From: Sporomusaceae bacterium
GTDB taxonomy: Bacteria; Bacillota; Negativicutes; Acidaminococcales; JAJUGR01
Direction: 5' to 3'
DNA: 64,000 nucleotides
NCBI GenBank assembly: GCA_029265905.1
Contig: JAJUGR010000005.1
Location: 66,553-130,552 of the forward strand
How positions within the stretch are numbered: position 1 is the first letter of the stretch; each line of letters starts with the position of its first letter. Of the stretch, positions 1 to 9,211 are shown piece after piece. The position numbers and the translations under genes were made by a program. The notes beneath the pieces are model-generated. The model saw only the letters and a list, made by a program, of their open reading frames with translations. It had not been told where the DNA came from and ran no database searches.

Positions 1-1
1 C

Positions 2-436
2 TTACTGATTGGCGAAAGAACGGCGGAAGATGTAAAGATTTCGATCGGCTCGGCGATTGCGCCTGACAAGGAAGAGGCTTATGAATTGCGGGGGCGGGAC
101 TTGGTCAGCGGATTGCCCAAAACCGTTGTTGTTACCTCTACGCAAATCCAGCAAGCTTTGAGCGAACCGGTCGCCGGCATCGTGGAGGCGGTGAAGGTAA
201 CGCTTGAGAAAACGCCGCCGGAATTGGCGTCTGACATTATGGATCGCGGCATCGTCATGACGGGCGGCGGCTCCTTGCTGCGAAATCTGGACAAACTCTT
301 AAGCCAGGAAACCGGCATGCCGGTCTACGTTGCCGAGGATGCGTTGTCTTGCGTTGCCCTTGGAACGGGCAAGGCGGTGGAAAATGTCGATGCATTGAAA
401 CGCGGCTTCACGTTCTCTTCCCGGCGGAAAGGGTAG
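2..436 (+). CDS. mreB: Rod shape-determining protein MreB, 3' part
   Basis: This is the C-terminal part of the actin-like MreB, which forms filaments under the membrane and steers lateral wall synthesis. The reading frame is open from the window edge, so the start lies upstream. The visible part carries the family's LLIGERTAE stretch, a [10 protein letters not shown] segment and the nucleotide-site motif MTGGGSLL. The gene is followed 10 bases later by mreC, then mreD, mrdA and rodA, the classic elongasome order. The end looks intact, with a basic tail (SSRRKG). Identity is firm; the missing N-terminus cannot be judged. Confidence 0.95.
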   Translation, partial: LLIGERTAEDVKISIGSAIAPDKEEAYELRGRDLVSGLPKTVVVTSTQIQQALSEPVAGIVEAVKVTLEKTPPELASDIMDRGIVMTGGGSLLRNLDKLLSQETGMPVYVAEDALSCVALGTGKAVENVDALKRGFTFSSRRKG

Positions 437-445
437 GAACAGGCT

Positions 446-1336
446 ATGAGAGGTTTTCTGCGGCGCAAAACCATGATTTTAACCGTTGCGGTCTTGGTCA
501 TTGTCGCAATTAGCGTTTCCGCTGCGCAGGGGAAGTACCAGTTCGCTTTGGTCAGCCGCGTACTGGCTGGCGTATGCGCTCCTTTCAATTCACTGTTTAT
601 GAAAAGCGCCGTTTGGACCAAGGGAAAAGCGAGCGCCGTGGGCGACCTCATGACGACGTACCGCGACAACCAGAAGTTGACCGCGGAGGTGGATTCGCTG
701 CGCGCGGCCAACTTGCAGGCGGCTGAGATCTGGGCAGAGAACGAACGGCTGCGTCAGCTGCTTGACTATAAGCGGCAGCAGCCGGCCTTTCAGCTTATGA
801 CTGCCTCTGTCGTCGGACGGGAATCTGGACAAGTCGCCGGTTCAATTCTTATTGATCGCGGCCGGCGGCATGGCGTTGAGAAAGACATGCCGGTGATCAC
901 TGCCAAAGGTTTAGTTGGAACCGTGGCGCAGGCATATGATTCATCAGCCCAGGTCCAACTGCTGCTGCATCCCCGCTCCGCCGTTGGTGGTGTTGTGCAG
1001 CGCGCCGCTTCGCGCGCAATCGGGGTCGTGAGCGGAAACACTGGCGATCATTTTTCGCCGCAACTGCAAAATTTGGCACGTGACGCGGACGTAGTCGAAG
1101 GGGATGTCATTGTCACCTCAGGGTTTGGCGGTTTGTATCCGAAAGGCATTGCCATCGGGGTGGTGCGCGAGGTTCGCAATGCCGAAGGCGGGCTGCTGAA
1201 GTACGCGTTGCTGGCGCCGACGGTTGACTTCAACCGCCTGGAGGAAGTCATGCTCATCACTAATGCGCGTCTGCTGCGGCCAGAGGCGGAGCCGGGCAAA
1301 CCGGTTGAAGCGCCGGCGGGGAAAGCGGCGCCATGA
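446..1336 (+). CDS. mreC: Rod shape-determining protein MreC
   Basis: MreC is a membrane-anchored elongasome scaffold that links MreB to PBP2 and RodA in the periplasm. The 296-residue product has a short basic N-terminus, one membrane anchor (about residues 8-28), a coiled-coil stretch (about 60-100) and the two beta domains of the family, including the ASVVGR and ILIDRG segments and the later VTSGFGGLYPKGI region. A proline/alanine-rich tail ends the protein. The stop overlaps the mreD start by four bases (ATGA), implying translational coupling. Length is usual for the family. Confidence 0.95.
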   Translation: MRGFLRRKTMILTVAVLVIVAISVSAAQGKYQFALVSRVLAGVCAPFNSLFMKSAVWTKGKASAVGDLMTTYRDNQKLTAEVDSLRAANLQAAEIWAENERLRQLLDYKRQQPAFQLMTASVVGRESGQVAGSILIDRGRRHGVEKDMPVITAKGLVGTVAQAYDSSAQVQLLLHPRSAVGGVVQRAASRAIGVVSGNTGDHFSPQLQNLARDADVVEGDVIVTSGFGGLYPKGIAIGVVREVRNAEGGLLKYALLAPTVDFNRLEEVMLITNARLLRPEAEPGKPVEAPAGKAAP

Positions 1337-1824
1337 AGCAGATCCTGATTTTTGGCTTTGGTCTGTTTATTCTCTTGATGATGCAAATGACCTGGCTGCC
1401 GGTCTGGTTTTTTTCCGGCGCAGAGGTCGACTTGCTGTTGGTAGTCACGGTATGCGCGGGGCTGCTCGCCGGACGCGAGCAAGGCGTGGCGGTTGGCTTT
1501 TTCGCCGGGTTGCTGCAGGACCTGCTGAGCGGCTTTTTATTCGGTTACCACACACTGACGCGGATGCTGTGCGGTTTTTTGTGCGGGCTGATGGAAAAGC
1601 AAATTTTTAAGGAGAATTTCCTCGTCCCAATGGTTGCTGCCGCATCTGCCACGGTCGCAACGCAGATTTTTTATTGGCTCAGCGCCTATTTTGTGGGGGA
1701 GCATGTTGTTTTTAGCCGGGCTATGCTATTCAATCTCATCTTTTCGTCTGTTTGCAATGGGGCGTTGGCATGGCCGATTTATGAATTGCTTCGGTGGCTT
1801 TACCGGGCAAGCGAGACCAAATAA
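1333..1824 (+). CDS. mreD: Rod shape-determining protein MreD
   Basis: The product is a small integral membrane protein of 163 residues with about five or six hydrophobic helices, as expected for MreD. It carries a typical region near residues 45-65 (GREQGVAVGFFAGLLQDLLS). It overlaps mreC by four bases and is followed by mrdA after 14 bases. MreD sequences are poorly conserved, so the assignment rests on hydrophobic profile, the GxxxGFxxGLLxD motif and position between mreC and mrdA. Confidence 0.9.
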   Translation: MKQILIFGFGLFILLMMQMTWLPVWFFSGAEVDLLLVVTVCAGLLAGREQGVAVGFFAGLLQDLLSGFLFGYHTLTRMLCGFLCGLMEKQIFKENFLVPMVAAASATVATQIFYWLSAYFVGEHVVFSRAMLFNLIFSSVCNGALAWPIYELLRWLYRASETK

Positions 1825-1838
1825 GGCGGAGGCCGGTA

Positions 1839-3683
1839 ATGTTAAGCAAGAAGTTTACGTATCGATTTGAAATCCTTGGGCTGCTGGTTATTGCAGTCTT
1901 TCTTGCGTTAGGCACCCGTCTGTTTTATCTGCAGATCGTGGCAGGCGAGCACTACAAAGGGTTGGCGGACGGCAATCGCATACGACTGACGCCGATCATG
2001 GCGCCGCGCGGCATTTTTTACGACAAAAAGGGCGTTGCGCTAGTCACGAACCGGCCCGGCTTTGCGGTTTCTTTGCAACCATCCCTGGCTTATTCCGACG
2101 GCATGCTAAGTCAGCTTGCGGCCATGCTGGGTGTGCCGAAGCAGGAAATTTTGCTGCGGCTGGAACGCGGCAAAGACTCTGTGGAGCCGATCCGCATCAA
2201 GGCCGATATTTCTCCGGCAATGGTGACCCGCATTGAAGAGCGGCGGCACGAGCTGCCCGGCGTTGTGATTGAAATCCAACCGGTTCGTGCGTATAACTAC
2301 AACGAACTGGCGGCGCATGTTTTCGGCTATGTCGGTGAAATCAACGAACGGGAGCTGGCCGAAGCGAAGGATAAAAACTATCGAGCGGGCACACTGATTG
2401 GAAAAATGGGGCTGGAGAAGCTCTATGACCAGCAACTCAGAGGGGTTGATGGCGGTGACCGCGTCGAAGTGGACGTAGCCGGTCGCATCGTGCATGACCT
2501 TGGCCGGCGGGAACCGATTCCGGGCAACAACCTTATGCTGACGATTGATTATGAATTGCAGGTGGCAACCGAAAAAGCGGTTGACGAGCACCTTGCCTAT
2601 ATTCGGGCTGCCGGCGGCAGCCCGAACGCTTACGGCGCTTCTGTCGTGGCACTGGACCCGCGTAATGGGGCAGTGCTGGCTATGGTAAGCCGTCCGGCGT
2701 ACAACCCGAATCTTTTCGCCACAGGCATATCGGTCAGCGAGTGGAAAAAAATCAATGACAATCCCTATCATCCTATGGATAACAAGGCGATTGGCGGCGA
2801 ATATCCCCCCGGCTCGACCTTTAAGATCGTCACCGGCCTTGCCGCGCTTGAAACGGGCAAGGTGACGCCTGAGGAAAAAATCTTTGACTCCGGCACGCAT
2901 TGGCTTGTCCCGAAGGGCAATGCCGACGGCGAAGCGCTGGGCTGGCTGAACTTTTACGACGCTCTGGCAAAATCGGACAACGTGTATTTTTATGAAATGG
3001 GCAATCGGCTTGGCATAGATTTGCTGGAGCAGTATGCGCGCGAGTTTGGGTTTGGCGCCTTGACCGGCATCAACCTGCCGGACGAGGCGGAGGGACTTGT
3101 CGCCAGTCGCAAATACAAGGAAAAAGTGTACCAGGAAGACTGGTACTTGGCAGAAACCTTTGATGCTGCCATCGGCCAGGGTTTCCAGTTGGCGACTCCC
3201 TTGCAGGTTGCGGTGATGATGAGCTCAATAGCTAACGGCGGCATCCGTTACCAGCCGTACTTGATCGACCGGATCGTATCCGATCAGGGCAAAGAAATAC
3301 AGGTTTTCAAGCCGCGCGAGTTAGGGCGGTTGCCGTTTAAGGCCGATTATATCAAACTGGTGCAGCAGTCTTTGCGCGGCGTAGCGCTGGAAGGCGGCAC
3401 CGCGGCCCAATTGGCAAAGTTCCCAATCCCCTTGGCGGGCAAGACCGGCACGGCGGAAAATTCGCACGGGAAAGATCATGGCTGGTTTGTCTGCTATGCT
3501 CCGTTTGATAATCCGGAAATTGTTGTGGTGGTTATGGTAGAGCAGGGCGGGTATGGCACGACGGCCGCCGTGCCGATTGCGCAAAAAGTGCTGGAAACAG
3601 CCTTCCATATTGGTCCATCTTCCGCCCCCGGCGCAAAATCCGCCGTGCCTGCGCCAGCGGCAGCGCCAAAAAAATATAATTAG
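1839..3683 (+). CDS. mrdA: Penicillin-binding protein 2 (elongation transpeptidase)
   Basis: PBP2 is the class B D,D-transpeptidase that cross-links peptidoglycan during elongation together with RodA. The 614-residue protein has an N-terminal membrane anchor (about residues 9-30), a dimerisation domain, and a transpeptidase domain with the active-site motif GSTFK (Ser326), a KSDN motif and GKTGTAEN. I chose ATG 1839 rather than upstream in-frame codons that lie inside mreD because an AAGGCGGAGG ribosome site sits just before it. The C-terminus ends in an Ala/Pro-rich tail. No key residue is missing. Confidence 0.95.
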   Translation: MLSKKFTYRFEILGLLVIAVFLALGTRLFYLQIVAGEHYKGLADGNRIRLTPIMAPRGIFYDKKGVALVTNRPGFAVSLQPSLAYSDGMLSQLAAMLGVPKQEILLRLERGKDSVEPIRIKADISPAMVTRIEERRHELPGVVIEIQPVRAYNYNELAAHVFGYVGEINERELAEAKDKNYRAGTLIGKMGLEKLYDQQLRGVDGGDRVEVDVAGRIVHDLGRREPIPGNNLMLTIDYELQVATEKAVDEHLAYIRAAGGSPNAYGASVVALDPRNGAVLAMVSRPAYNPNLFATGISVSEWKKINDNPYHPMDNKAIGGEYPPGSTFKIVTGLAALETGKVTPEEKIFDSGTHWLVPKGNADGEALGWLNFYDALAKSDNVYFYEMGNRLGIDLLEQYAREFGFGALTGINLPDEAEGLVASRKYKEKVYQEDWYLAETFDAAIGQGFQLATPLQVAVMMSSIANGGIRYQPYLIDRIVSDQGKEIQVFKPRELGRLPFKADYIKLVQQSLRGVALEGGTAAQLAKFPIPLAGKTGTAENSHGKDHGWFVCYAPFDNPEIVVVVMVEQGGYGTTAAVPIAQKVLETAFHIGPSSAPGAKSAVPAPAAAPKKYN

Positions 3684-3756
3684 GGCAGGATTTTACCAAT
3701 TAGAAGCGAACTAGAAAAAGGTGTTTTAAGTTTCGCATGAAATGGGAGATTGTAAG

Positions 3757-4416
3757 ATGGCGCACGATGTTTTGATCAAAGGGAACCGCTATGGTTTGGA
3801 GTTGATTGTAGATGCCGTCGGTGAGTTTGCCGAACTGCTGCAAGCCGTGGAGAAAAAGCTGACCTCGGCATCGGAGTTTTTCGCCAAGGCGCCAACGCCG
3901 CCGTTGATTTGCCTAAAAGGGCAGGCGCTGCTGTCGGCGGAACAAAAGACGGCGCTTGGCGAACTGCTGCAGCGGTATGGCCTTTGCCTGGAAGAACGGG
4001 TTGAGCCGGTGCGGGAAAGGGAGCAACCGCGGACGGCGGCGCCCGCATATGAAATACCGGCGTTTTTGTCTGGCGGGGAAGCGGTGGAACGGCCTACCTT
4101 GTTTGTATACAAGACGTTGCGCGGCGGGCAGGAAATCCGCTATCACGGAAGCGTTGTTGTTTTGGGGGACGTGAATCCCGGCGCCCGGATTTTCGCCGAA
4201 GGCGACATTTTGGTGACCGGTAGCACGCGCGGCGTGCTCCATGCAGGCGTCCTGGGTGACGAAAATACAGTGATAACCGCCGGCCGGCTGGCCGGCGGGC
4301 AAGTCCGAATCGCCGGCTGCATCGCCCGGGCTCCGGACCAGGAAGAAAACACGCAGGGACCGGAACGTGCTCGCGTTAGTGGCGATCAAATTGTCATTCA
4401 AACGGTCAATCGATAA
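3757..4416 (+). CDS. minC: Septum site-determining protein MinC
   Basis: MinC inhibits FtsZ assembly away from midcell and is recruited to the membrane by MinD. About 219 residues are visible: an N-terminal FtsZ-inhibiting domain, a variable linker, and a C-terminal right-handed beta-helix with the repeated Gly pattern starting at HGSVVVLGDVNPGA, the conserved MinC_C signature. ATG 3757 is preceded by GGGAGA with a 7-base spacer, which favours it over ATG 3742. The stop overlaps the region of the minD ribosome site. Presence with minD and minE indicates an oscillating Min system of the Gram-negative kind. Confidence 0.92.
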   Translation: MAHDVLIKGNRYGLELIVDAVGEFAELLQAVEKKLTSASEFFAKAPTPPLICLKGQALLSAEQKTALGELLQRYGLCLEERVEPVREREQPRTAAPAYEIPAFLSGGEAVERPTLFVYKTLRGGQEIRYHGSVVVLGDVNPGARIFAEGDILVTGSTRGVLHAGVLGDENTVITAGRLAGGQVRIAGCIARAPDQEENTQGPERARVSGDQIVIQTVNR

Positions 4417-4433
4417 TGAGGGGGACAACGACA

Positions 4434-5225
4434 ATGGGTGAAGTCATCGTAATAACCTCAGGCAAGGGCGGCGTTGGCAAGACGACAACGACCGCGAACA
4501 TTGGAACCGGGCTGGCGTTGCTGGGCAAAAACGTGGCGATCGTTGACGCCGACATTGGTTTGCGCAATCTCGATGTGGTCATGGGGCTTGAAAACCGCAT
4601 CGTCTATGACCTTGTGGATGTTGCAGAGGGGAATTGCCGTTTGAAGCAGGCGCTCATTCGCGACAAGCGGTATCCGACGCTGCACCTGTTGCCCGCAGCC
4701 CAAACGCGTGATAAAAATGCCGTGTCGCCTGAACAGATGAAAGTGCTGTGCGAAGAATTAAAGCAAGAGTTTGACTTTGTGCTGATTGACTGCCCGGCTG
4801 GTATCGAGCAAGGCTTTAAAAACGCCGTCGCGGGCGCCGATCGCGCCATTGTAGTGACGACGCCGGAGGTCTCAGCCGTCCGTGACGCGGACCGCATCAT
4901 CGGCTTGTTGTATGCTGAAGGGCTGACTGCGCCCAAATTGATTGTCAACCGCATACGCCAGCACATGGTGAAAAAAGGCGATATGATGAACATTGACGAC
5001 ATTGTCGATATTTTGGCCATTGATCTAATCGGGATTGTCCCGGATGATGAGTATATCGTTGTTTCCACCAACCGCGGCGAACCGGCCGTTGCCAGCGCCG
5101 ACTCGCAGGCGGGGAAAGCCTACCAAAATATCGTGCAGCGCCTGATGGGGGCCGAGGTGCCGTTTCTGAACCTCGATGAGCCCCAAAACTTCTGGGGCCG
5201 CATGAAGAAAATTTTTGCTCGTTAG
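4434..5225 (+). CDS. minD: Septum site-determining ATPase MinD
   Basis: MinD is a membrane-associated ParA-type ATPase that carries MinC and is released by MinE. The product has the deviant Walker A motif GKGGVGKT with signature lysine K11 and catalytic K16, a switch region with DADIGLRNLD, and DCPAGIE for Walker B. A basic amphipathic C-terminus (FWGRMKKIFAR) fits the membrane-targeting sequence. The start at 4434 gives the canonical MGEVIVITSGKGG N-terminus and has GAGGGGGA ahead of it. Length (263) is standard. Confidence 0.97.
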   Translation: MGEVIVITSGKGGVGKTTTTANIGTGLALLGKNVAIVDADIGLRNLDVVMGLENRIVYDLVDVAEGNCRLKQALIRDKRYPTLHLLPAAQTRDKNAVSPEQMKVLCEELKQEFDFVLIDCPAGIEQGFKNAVAGADRAIVVTTPEVSAVRDADRIIGLLYAEGLTAPKLIVNRIRQHMVKKGDMMNIDDIVDILAIDLIGIVPDDEYIVVSTNRGEPAVASADSQAGKAYQNIVQRLMGAEVPFLNLDEPQNFWGRMKKIFAR

Positions 5226-5245
5226 TATAGAAAGGGGGCGTCCTG

Positions 5246-5533
5246 GTGCTGGACTTATTCCGGAAGCTGTTTGGCGATAAAAGCGCAAGCTCCAAAGAGG
5301 TGGCGAAGGAACGGCTGCGGCTCGTGCTCGTGCATGACCGCGTCAACGTTACGCCGGAACACATGGAAGCGCTTCGCAACGACTTGATCCGTGTGATATC
5401 AAGTTATCTGGAAATTAATGAAGAAGAGATGGAAATCAGCTTGGAGAAAAACGATTCTTCCGTCGCTTTGGTAGCTAATATTCCCGTCAACAAAGTGAAG
5501 CGCGGCGAGCCGCAGGCCAGGGTAAGATGCTGA
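5246..5533 (+). CDS. minE: Cell division topological specificity factor MinE
   Basis: MinE stimulates MinD ATPase and drives pole-to-pole oscillation. The 95-residue protein begins at GTG after an AAAGGGGG ribosome site. It shows the N-terminal membrane-binding helix (LDLFRKLFG), the anti-MinCD segment (AKERLRLVLVHDR) and a C-terminal topological domain. It overlaps rodA by seven bases. The last residues (GEPQARVRC) are unremarkable. Identity is clear from motif and order. Confidence 0.93.
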   Translation: MLDLFRKLFGDKSASSKEVAKERLRLVLVHDRVNVTPEHMEALRNDLIRVISSYLEINEEEMEISLEKNDSSVALVANIPVNKVKRGEPQARVRC

Positions 5534-6633
5534 CAAACCGACTGCTTCGCAGCCTCGATTACACGTTAATCGGGGCAACATTATTATTGCTTGCCATTAG
5601 CCTTGTTATGATCGGCAGCGCAACGCATATCAATACGGCCTCGGAAGACCGTTATTGGTATCTGCAGCGCCAGGGCCTGTTTGCTTTGCTGAATATTGTC
5701 GTGCTGGTGGTCTCTTTGTATTGGGATTACCAGCAGCTGGCCCGTATGGCCAAGGGGCTGTATGTCGTCAACCTGATTTTATTGCTGGCGGTTATGTTTG
5801 TGGGGCATTCCGCGCTGGGTGCCCAGCGTTGGATTCAGATCGGCCCCGTCAGTCTGCAGCCATCGGAGTTTTCCAAGCTGATTATGATTATTTCATTGGC
5901 GCAGATGCTTGACGAGAGAAAAGACCGGCTGCAAACGTGGCGCGATCTGGTGCCGATCTTCGCCTATGTCGGCGTGCCGTTCCTGCTGGTTATGAAGCAA
6001 CCGGATTTGGGCACTTCGCTCGTCTTTTTAGCGATCTTATTCGGCATGCTTTACGTAGCGGGCATCAATCAGCGCCTGCTTTTTTCGATTTTTGGCGCCG
6101 GCGTCGCGGCTATGCCGCTTTTTTGGCATGTTTTAAAGGATTACCAAAAACAGCGTCTGACGGTTTTCATTGATCCCGGGGCCGATCCGCTGGGGTCCGG
6201 ATACCATATCATTCAATCCAAGATTGCGATTGGCTCCGGCATGCTGACCGGAAAGGGCCTGTTTGAGGGGACGCAAAGCCAACTGAAGTTTTTGCCGGAG
6301 AACCACACTGATTTTATTTTCGCCGTTATCGGCGAGGAGTTGGGCTTCATCGGTTGCCTGTTGGTTTTGACGGTCTTTTTTGTGTTGATCTATCGCAGCT
6401 TGCAGATCGCCTTGGGGGCACGTGATGATTTTGGTTGTCTATTGGCAGCCGGAATTGTTTCCATGCTGACTTTCCACGTGCTGGTCAATGTTGGCATGAC
6501 GGCCGGCATCATGCCGGTTACGGGCATTCCGCTGCCCTTTATCAGCTATGGCGTCAGCTCGCTGACGACAAACATGCTGAGTATTGCCTTGCTGTTAAAC
6601 ATTTACGTGCGGAGACAAAAACTATTTTTCTAA
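5527..6633 (+). CDS. rodA: Rod shape-determining glycosyltransferase RodA
   Basis: RodA is a SEDS-family peptidoglycan polymerase that works with PBP2 in elongation. The 368-residue protein has about ten hydrophobic helices. It carries SEDS features such as the LQPSEFSK motif, MKQPDLGTSLVF, and a C-terminal region ending PFISYGVSSLTTNM. It overlaps minE and probably ends the shape/division operon, since the next gene follows 18 bases later with its own strong ribosome site. FtsW is the main alternative, but the mre/mrdA/min context favours RodA. Confidence 0.93.
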   Translation: MLTNRLLRSLDYTLIGATLLLLAISLVMIGSATHINTASEDRYWYLQRQGLFALLNIVVLVVSLYWDYQQLARMAKGLYVVNLILLLAVMFVGHSALGAQRWIQIGPVSLQPSEFSKLIMIISLAQMLDERKDRLQTWRDLVPIFAYVGVPFLLVMKQPDLGTSLVFLAILFGMLYVAGINQRLLFSIFGAGVAAMPLFWHVLKDYQKQRLTVFIDPGADPLGSGYHIIQSKIAIGSGMLTGKGLFEGTQSQLKFLPENHTDFIFAVIGEELGFIGCLLVLTVFFVLIYRSLQIALGARDDFGCLLAAGIVSMLTFHVLVNVGMTAGIMPVTGIPLPFISYGVSSLTTNMLSIALLLNIYVRRQKLFF

Positions 6634-6651
6634 AGTAACCAAGGAGGAAAC

Positions 6652-8544
6652 ATGGCTGGAAAGATTCAACCGGAACAACTTATGCGGGTCGAACGGCCTG
6701 TCCGCTATACGGGAAATGAGTACGGGCAGGTAATCAAAGACGCGGACGCGGTCAAAGTCCGCGTGGCCCTTGCTTTTCCGGACGTTTACGAAGTCGGCAT
6801 GAGTTACCTGGGCTATAAGATTCTCTACCACTTGCTGAACAAAGAGGACGATATCTGGGCGGAGCGGACCTACGCCCCGTGGCCGGACATGGAAAAAGAG
6901 ATGCGCCAGCTTGGCGCGCCGCTAGTTGCCCTGGAGAGCAAGTCGCCCCTGGCATCCTTCGATTTGCTGGGGTTCACCCTGCAATACGAGCTTTCTTACA
7001 CCAACATCATCAACATGCTCGACCTGGGTGGCGTGACGCTGCTGGCAAAGGACAGGGGCTTGGCGGAGCCCATTGTTATCGGTGGCGGCCCGTGCGTATT
7101 CAACCCGGAACCGCTGGCCGACTTTTTTGACGTTTTTTTGATCGGCGAGGGCGAGGATCTGCTCGTGGAGGCCGCCCGAGTTGTCGGCAACTGGAAGGCG
7201 GCAGGAAAACCAGGCGGAAGACACGGGGTGCTCCTGGAATTAGCCAAGTTGGACGGCTTGTATGTTCCCGCTTTCTATGAGGTAAGCTATGGCGCCGACG
7301 GACGGTTTGAAGCAATTGCCCCAAAACAGGAAACAGCCCGCCTGCCGATTACTAAGCGCGTGGTGGCGGATTTGAACGCTGTTGATTATCCGACTGCCCC
7401 GATCGTGCCGTTTGGCGAGATCGTCCATGACCGCATGATGCTGGAGGTGTTTCGGGGCTGCACGCGCGGCTGCCGCTTCTGTCATGCGGGCGTCATAACT
7501 CGTCCGGTCAGAGAGCGAAAACCGGAGCTGTTAAAAGAACTGGCCAGAAAGCTTGCTGATTCAACCGGCTACAACGAAATTTCGCTGTTTTCTCTGAGCA
7601 CGGCTGATTATTCCTGCCTGGCGCCGCTGATAACGGACCTTATCGATGAATATAAAAACGACCGTATCAGTGTTTCGCTGCCATCGCTGCGCCTGGACAG
7701 CTTTTCGATTGACTTGGCCAAGCAGGTGCAGGCGGTGCGAAAAAGCGGCCTGACCTTTGCGCCGGAAGCCGGCACCCAGAGGATGCGGAATGTGATCAAC
7801 AAAGGCGTCACCGAAAAAAATCTGGATGATGCGGTTGAGGCCGCGTTTAAGGCGGGCTGGTCGCAGGTCAAATTGTATTTCATGATCGGCTTGCCGACGG
7901 AAACCGATGAGGACATCCATGGTATTGCCGACATGGCTTACCGCGTTGTTGACAAATACCGCGAAGTCATGGGGCGGCGTGGCGCAAAAGTAACGGTCAG
8001 CGTGTCCTCGTTTGTCCCCAAACCGCACACGCCCTTTCAGTGGATGCCGCAAAATTCAATGGAAGAGATTGCCCGGAAACAGGCGATTTTGCGCCAGCGC
8101 TTGAGAAGCCGTGATGTTACCTTGCAATACCACGATGCCACTACCAGCCGCTTAGAGGGTGTTTTTGCGCGCGGCGACAGGCGCCTCGGCGCCGTTTTGC
8201 TGGCCGCCTGGGAAGCTGGCGCCAAGTTTGACGGCTGGTCGGAGTATTTCGATTATGATCGCTGGGCGCGGGTGTTCGCCGAGCAAGGGGTTGATATGGA
8301 TTTTTATGCCGGCCGGGAGCGCGGCCAAGCGGAGCCGTTTGCGTGGGAGCACCTGGATACTGGTGTGAGCCGAGCTTTTTTGTGGCATGAATACGAAAAA
8401 GCGCAACGCGGGGAATTGACGGCAGATTGTCGGCATGGCGACTGCACGGGGTGCGGTGTTTGTCCGAAGTTAGGAGTGAAAGTAATTGACTGGAGCGAAA
8501 AACATGCAGCCGATCAGGCTAAGAATGTGCCTGTCCAAGGATGA
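6652..8544 (+). CDS. B12-binding-domain radical SAM protein, TIGR03960 type
   Basis: The 630-residue product looks like the TIGR03960 family: an N-terminal cobalamin-binding-like Rossmann region (FPDVYEVGMSYLGYKIL), then a radical SAM core with the cluster motif CTRGCRFC (Cys270, 274, 277), and a Cys-rich C-terminus with DCTGCGVCP. These proteins almost always sit beside a DUF2344/TIGR03936 protein, as here. The substrate is unknown; the neighbours rng and rplU suggest an RNA or ribosome link, which is inference only. An AAGGAGG site precedes ATG 6652. The 3' end overlaps the next gene. Confidence 0.9.
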   Translation: MAGKIQPEQLMRVERPVRYTGNEYGQVIKDADAVKVRVALAFPDVYEVGMSYLGYKILYHLLNKEDDIWAERTYAPWPDMEKEMRQLGAPLVALESKSPLASFDLLGFTLQYELSYTNIINMLDLGGVTLLAKDRGLAEPIVIGGGPCVFNPEPLADFFDVFLIGEGEDLLVEAARVVGNWKAAGKPGGRHGVLLELAKLDGLYVPAFYEVSYGADGRFEAIAPKQETARLPITKRVVADLNAVDYPTAPIVPFGEIVHDRMMLEVFRGCTRGCRFCHAGVITRPVRERKPELLKELARKLADSTGYNEISLFSLSTADYSCLAPLITDLIDEYKNDRISVSLPSLRLDSFSIDLAKQVQAVRKSGLTFAPEAGTQRMRNVINKGVTEKNLDDAVEAAFKAGWSQVKLYFMIGLPTETDEDIHGIADMAYRVVDKYREVMGRRGAKVTVSVSSFVPKPHTPFQWMPQNSMEEIARKQAILRQRLRSRDVTLQYHDATTSRLEGVFARGDRRLGAVLLAAWEAGAKFDGWSEYFDYDRWARVFAEQGVDMDFYAGRERGQAEPFAWEHLDTGVSRAFLWHEYEKAQRGELTADCRHGDCTGCGVCPKLGVKVIDWSEKHAADQAKNVPVQG

Positions 8545-9208
8545 GTCGATCCGCTTTGTTTCCCACCTTGAATACGCGAAGGCCCTAGAGCGGGCGTTGC
8601 GGCGGGCCAAATTGCCGGCTGCCTACTCGGAGGGCTTCAACCCGCATATGAAATTGTCGTTGGCATCGGCGCTGGCGGTCGGCACAACCAGCCGCAATGA
8701 ATACGCCGAAGTGGAATTGACGGAAAAACGGCCGCTGGCGGAATTGGCAGGGGCTTTGTCTAAGGCGCTGCCGCCCGGGATGCGCCTTATAAAAGCCCTG
8801 CTGGTGGAAGGCCCGGCGCCGAAACTGATGGCTGTGGTGGCAGGCGCGTCTTACCTGATCAGCCTCCCGTTTGACGGCGATCCGGTTGTGCTGAAGCAGC
8901 AGATCGAGGCCTTTATGGCCATGCCGTCGTTTCCGTACGAAAAACGCTCCCCAAAGGGGAAACCCGCAAAACAGCTTGACTTGCGGGCGCTGATTCGCCA
9001 AATGAGCGCGACGGTTGATGAAGCTGGCATGGCGTCAATCGCCCTGTCGATCGCCATGCCGCCGGCCGGCACGATCAAGCCGCTTGAGGCCCTGCAGGCC
9101 TTGCAGGAACATTTCCAATGGTCCTTGCCGTTGGAGCGGGCGCTGGTTGAGCGGGTTGCGCTGTACGAGAATCAGCAAGGCGGCTGGCGGCCGTTGCTTG
9201 GGGGATAG
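8504..9208 (+). CDS. DUF2344 / TIGR03936 protein, partner of the radical SAM protein
   Basis: The product of about 234 residues has the family N-terminus (RLRMCLSKDESIRFVSHLEY) and the motif AYSEGFNPHMKLS typical of DUF2344. In some genomes this domain is fused to the radical SAM protein; here it is separate and overlaps it by 41 bases. Two starts are possible: TTG 8486 after TAGGAGTG, or ATG 8504 after GGAGCG. I prefer ATG 8504 because the family normally begins close to the MRLRxxF segment. Its biochemical role is not established. Confidence 0.85.
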   Translation: MQPIRLRMCLSKDESIRFVSHLEYAKALERALRRAKLPAAYSEGFNPHMKLSLASALAVGTTSRNEYAEVELTEKRPLAELAGALSKALPPGMRLIKALLVEGPAPKLMAVVAGASYLISLPFDGDPVVLKQQIEAFMAMPSFPYEKRSPKGKPAKQLDLRALIRQMSATVDEAGMASIALSIAMPPAGTIKPLEALQALQEHFQWSLPLERALVERVALYENQQGGWRPLLGG

Positions 9209-9211
9209 AAT

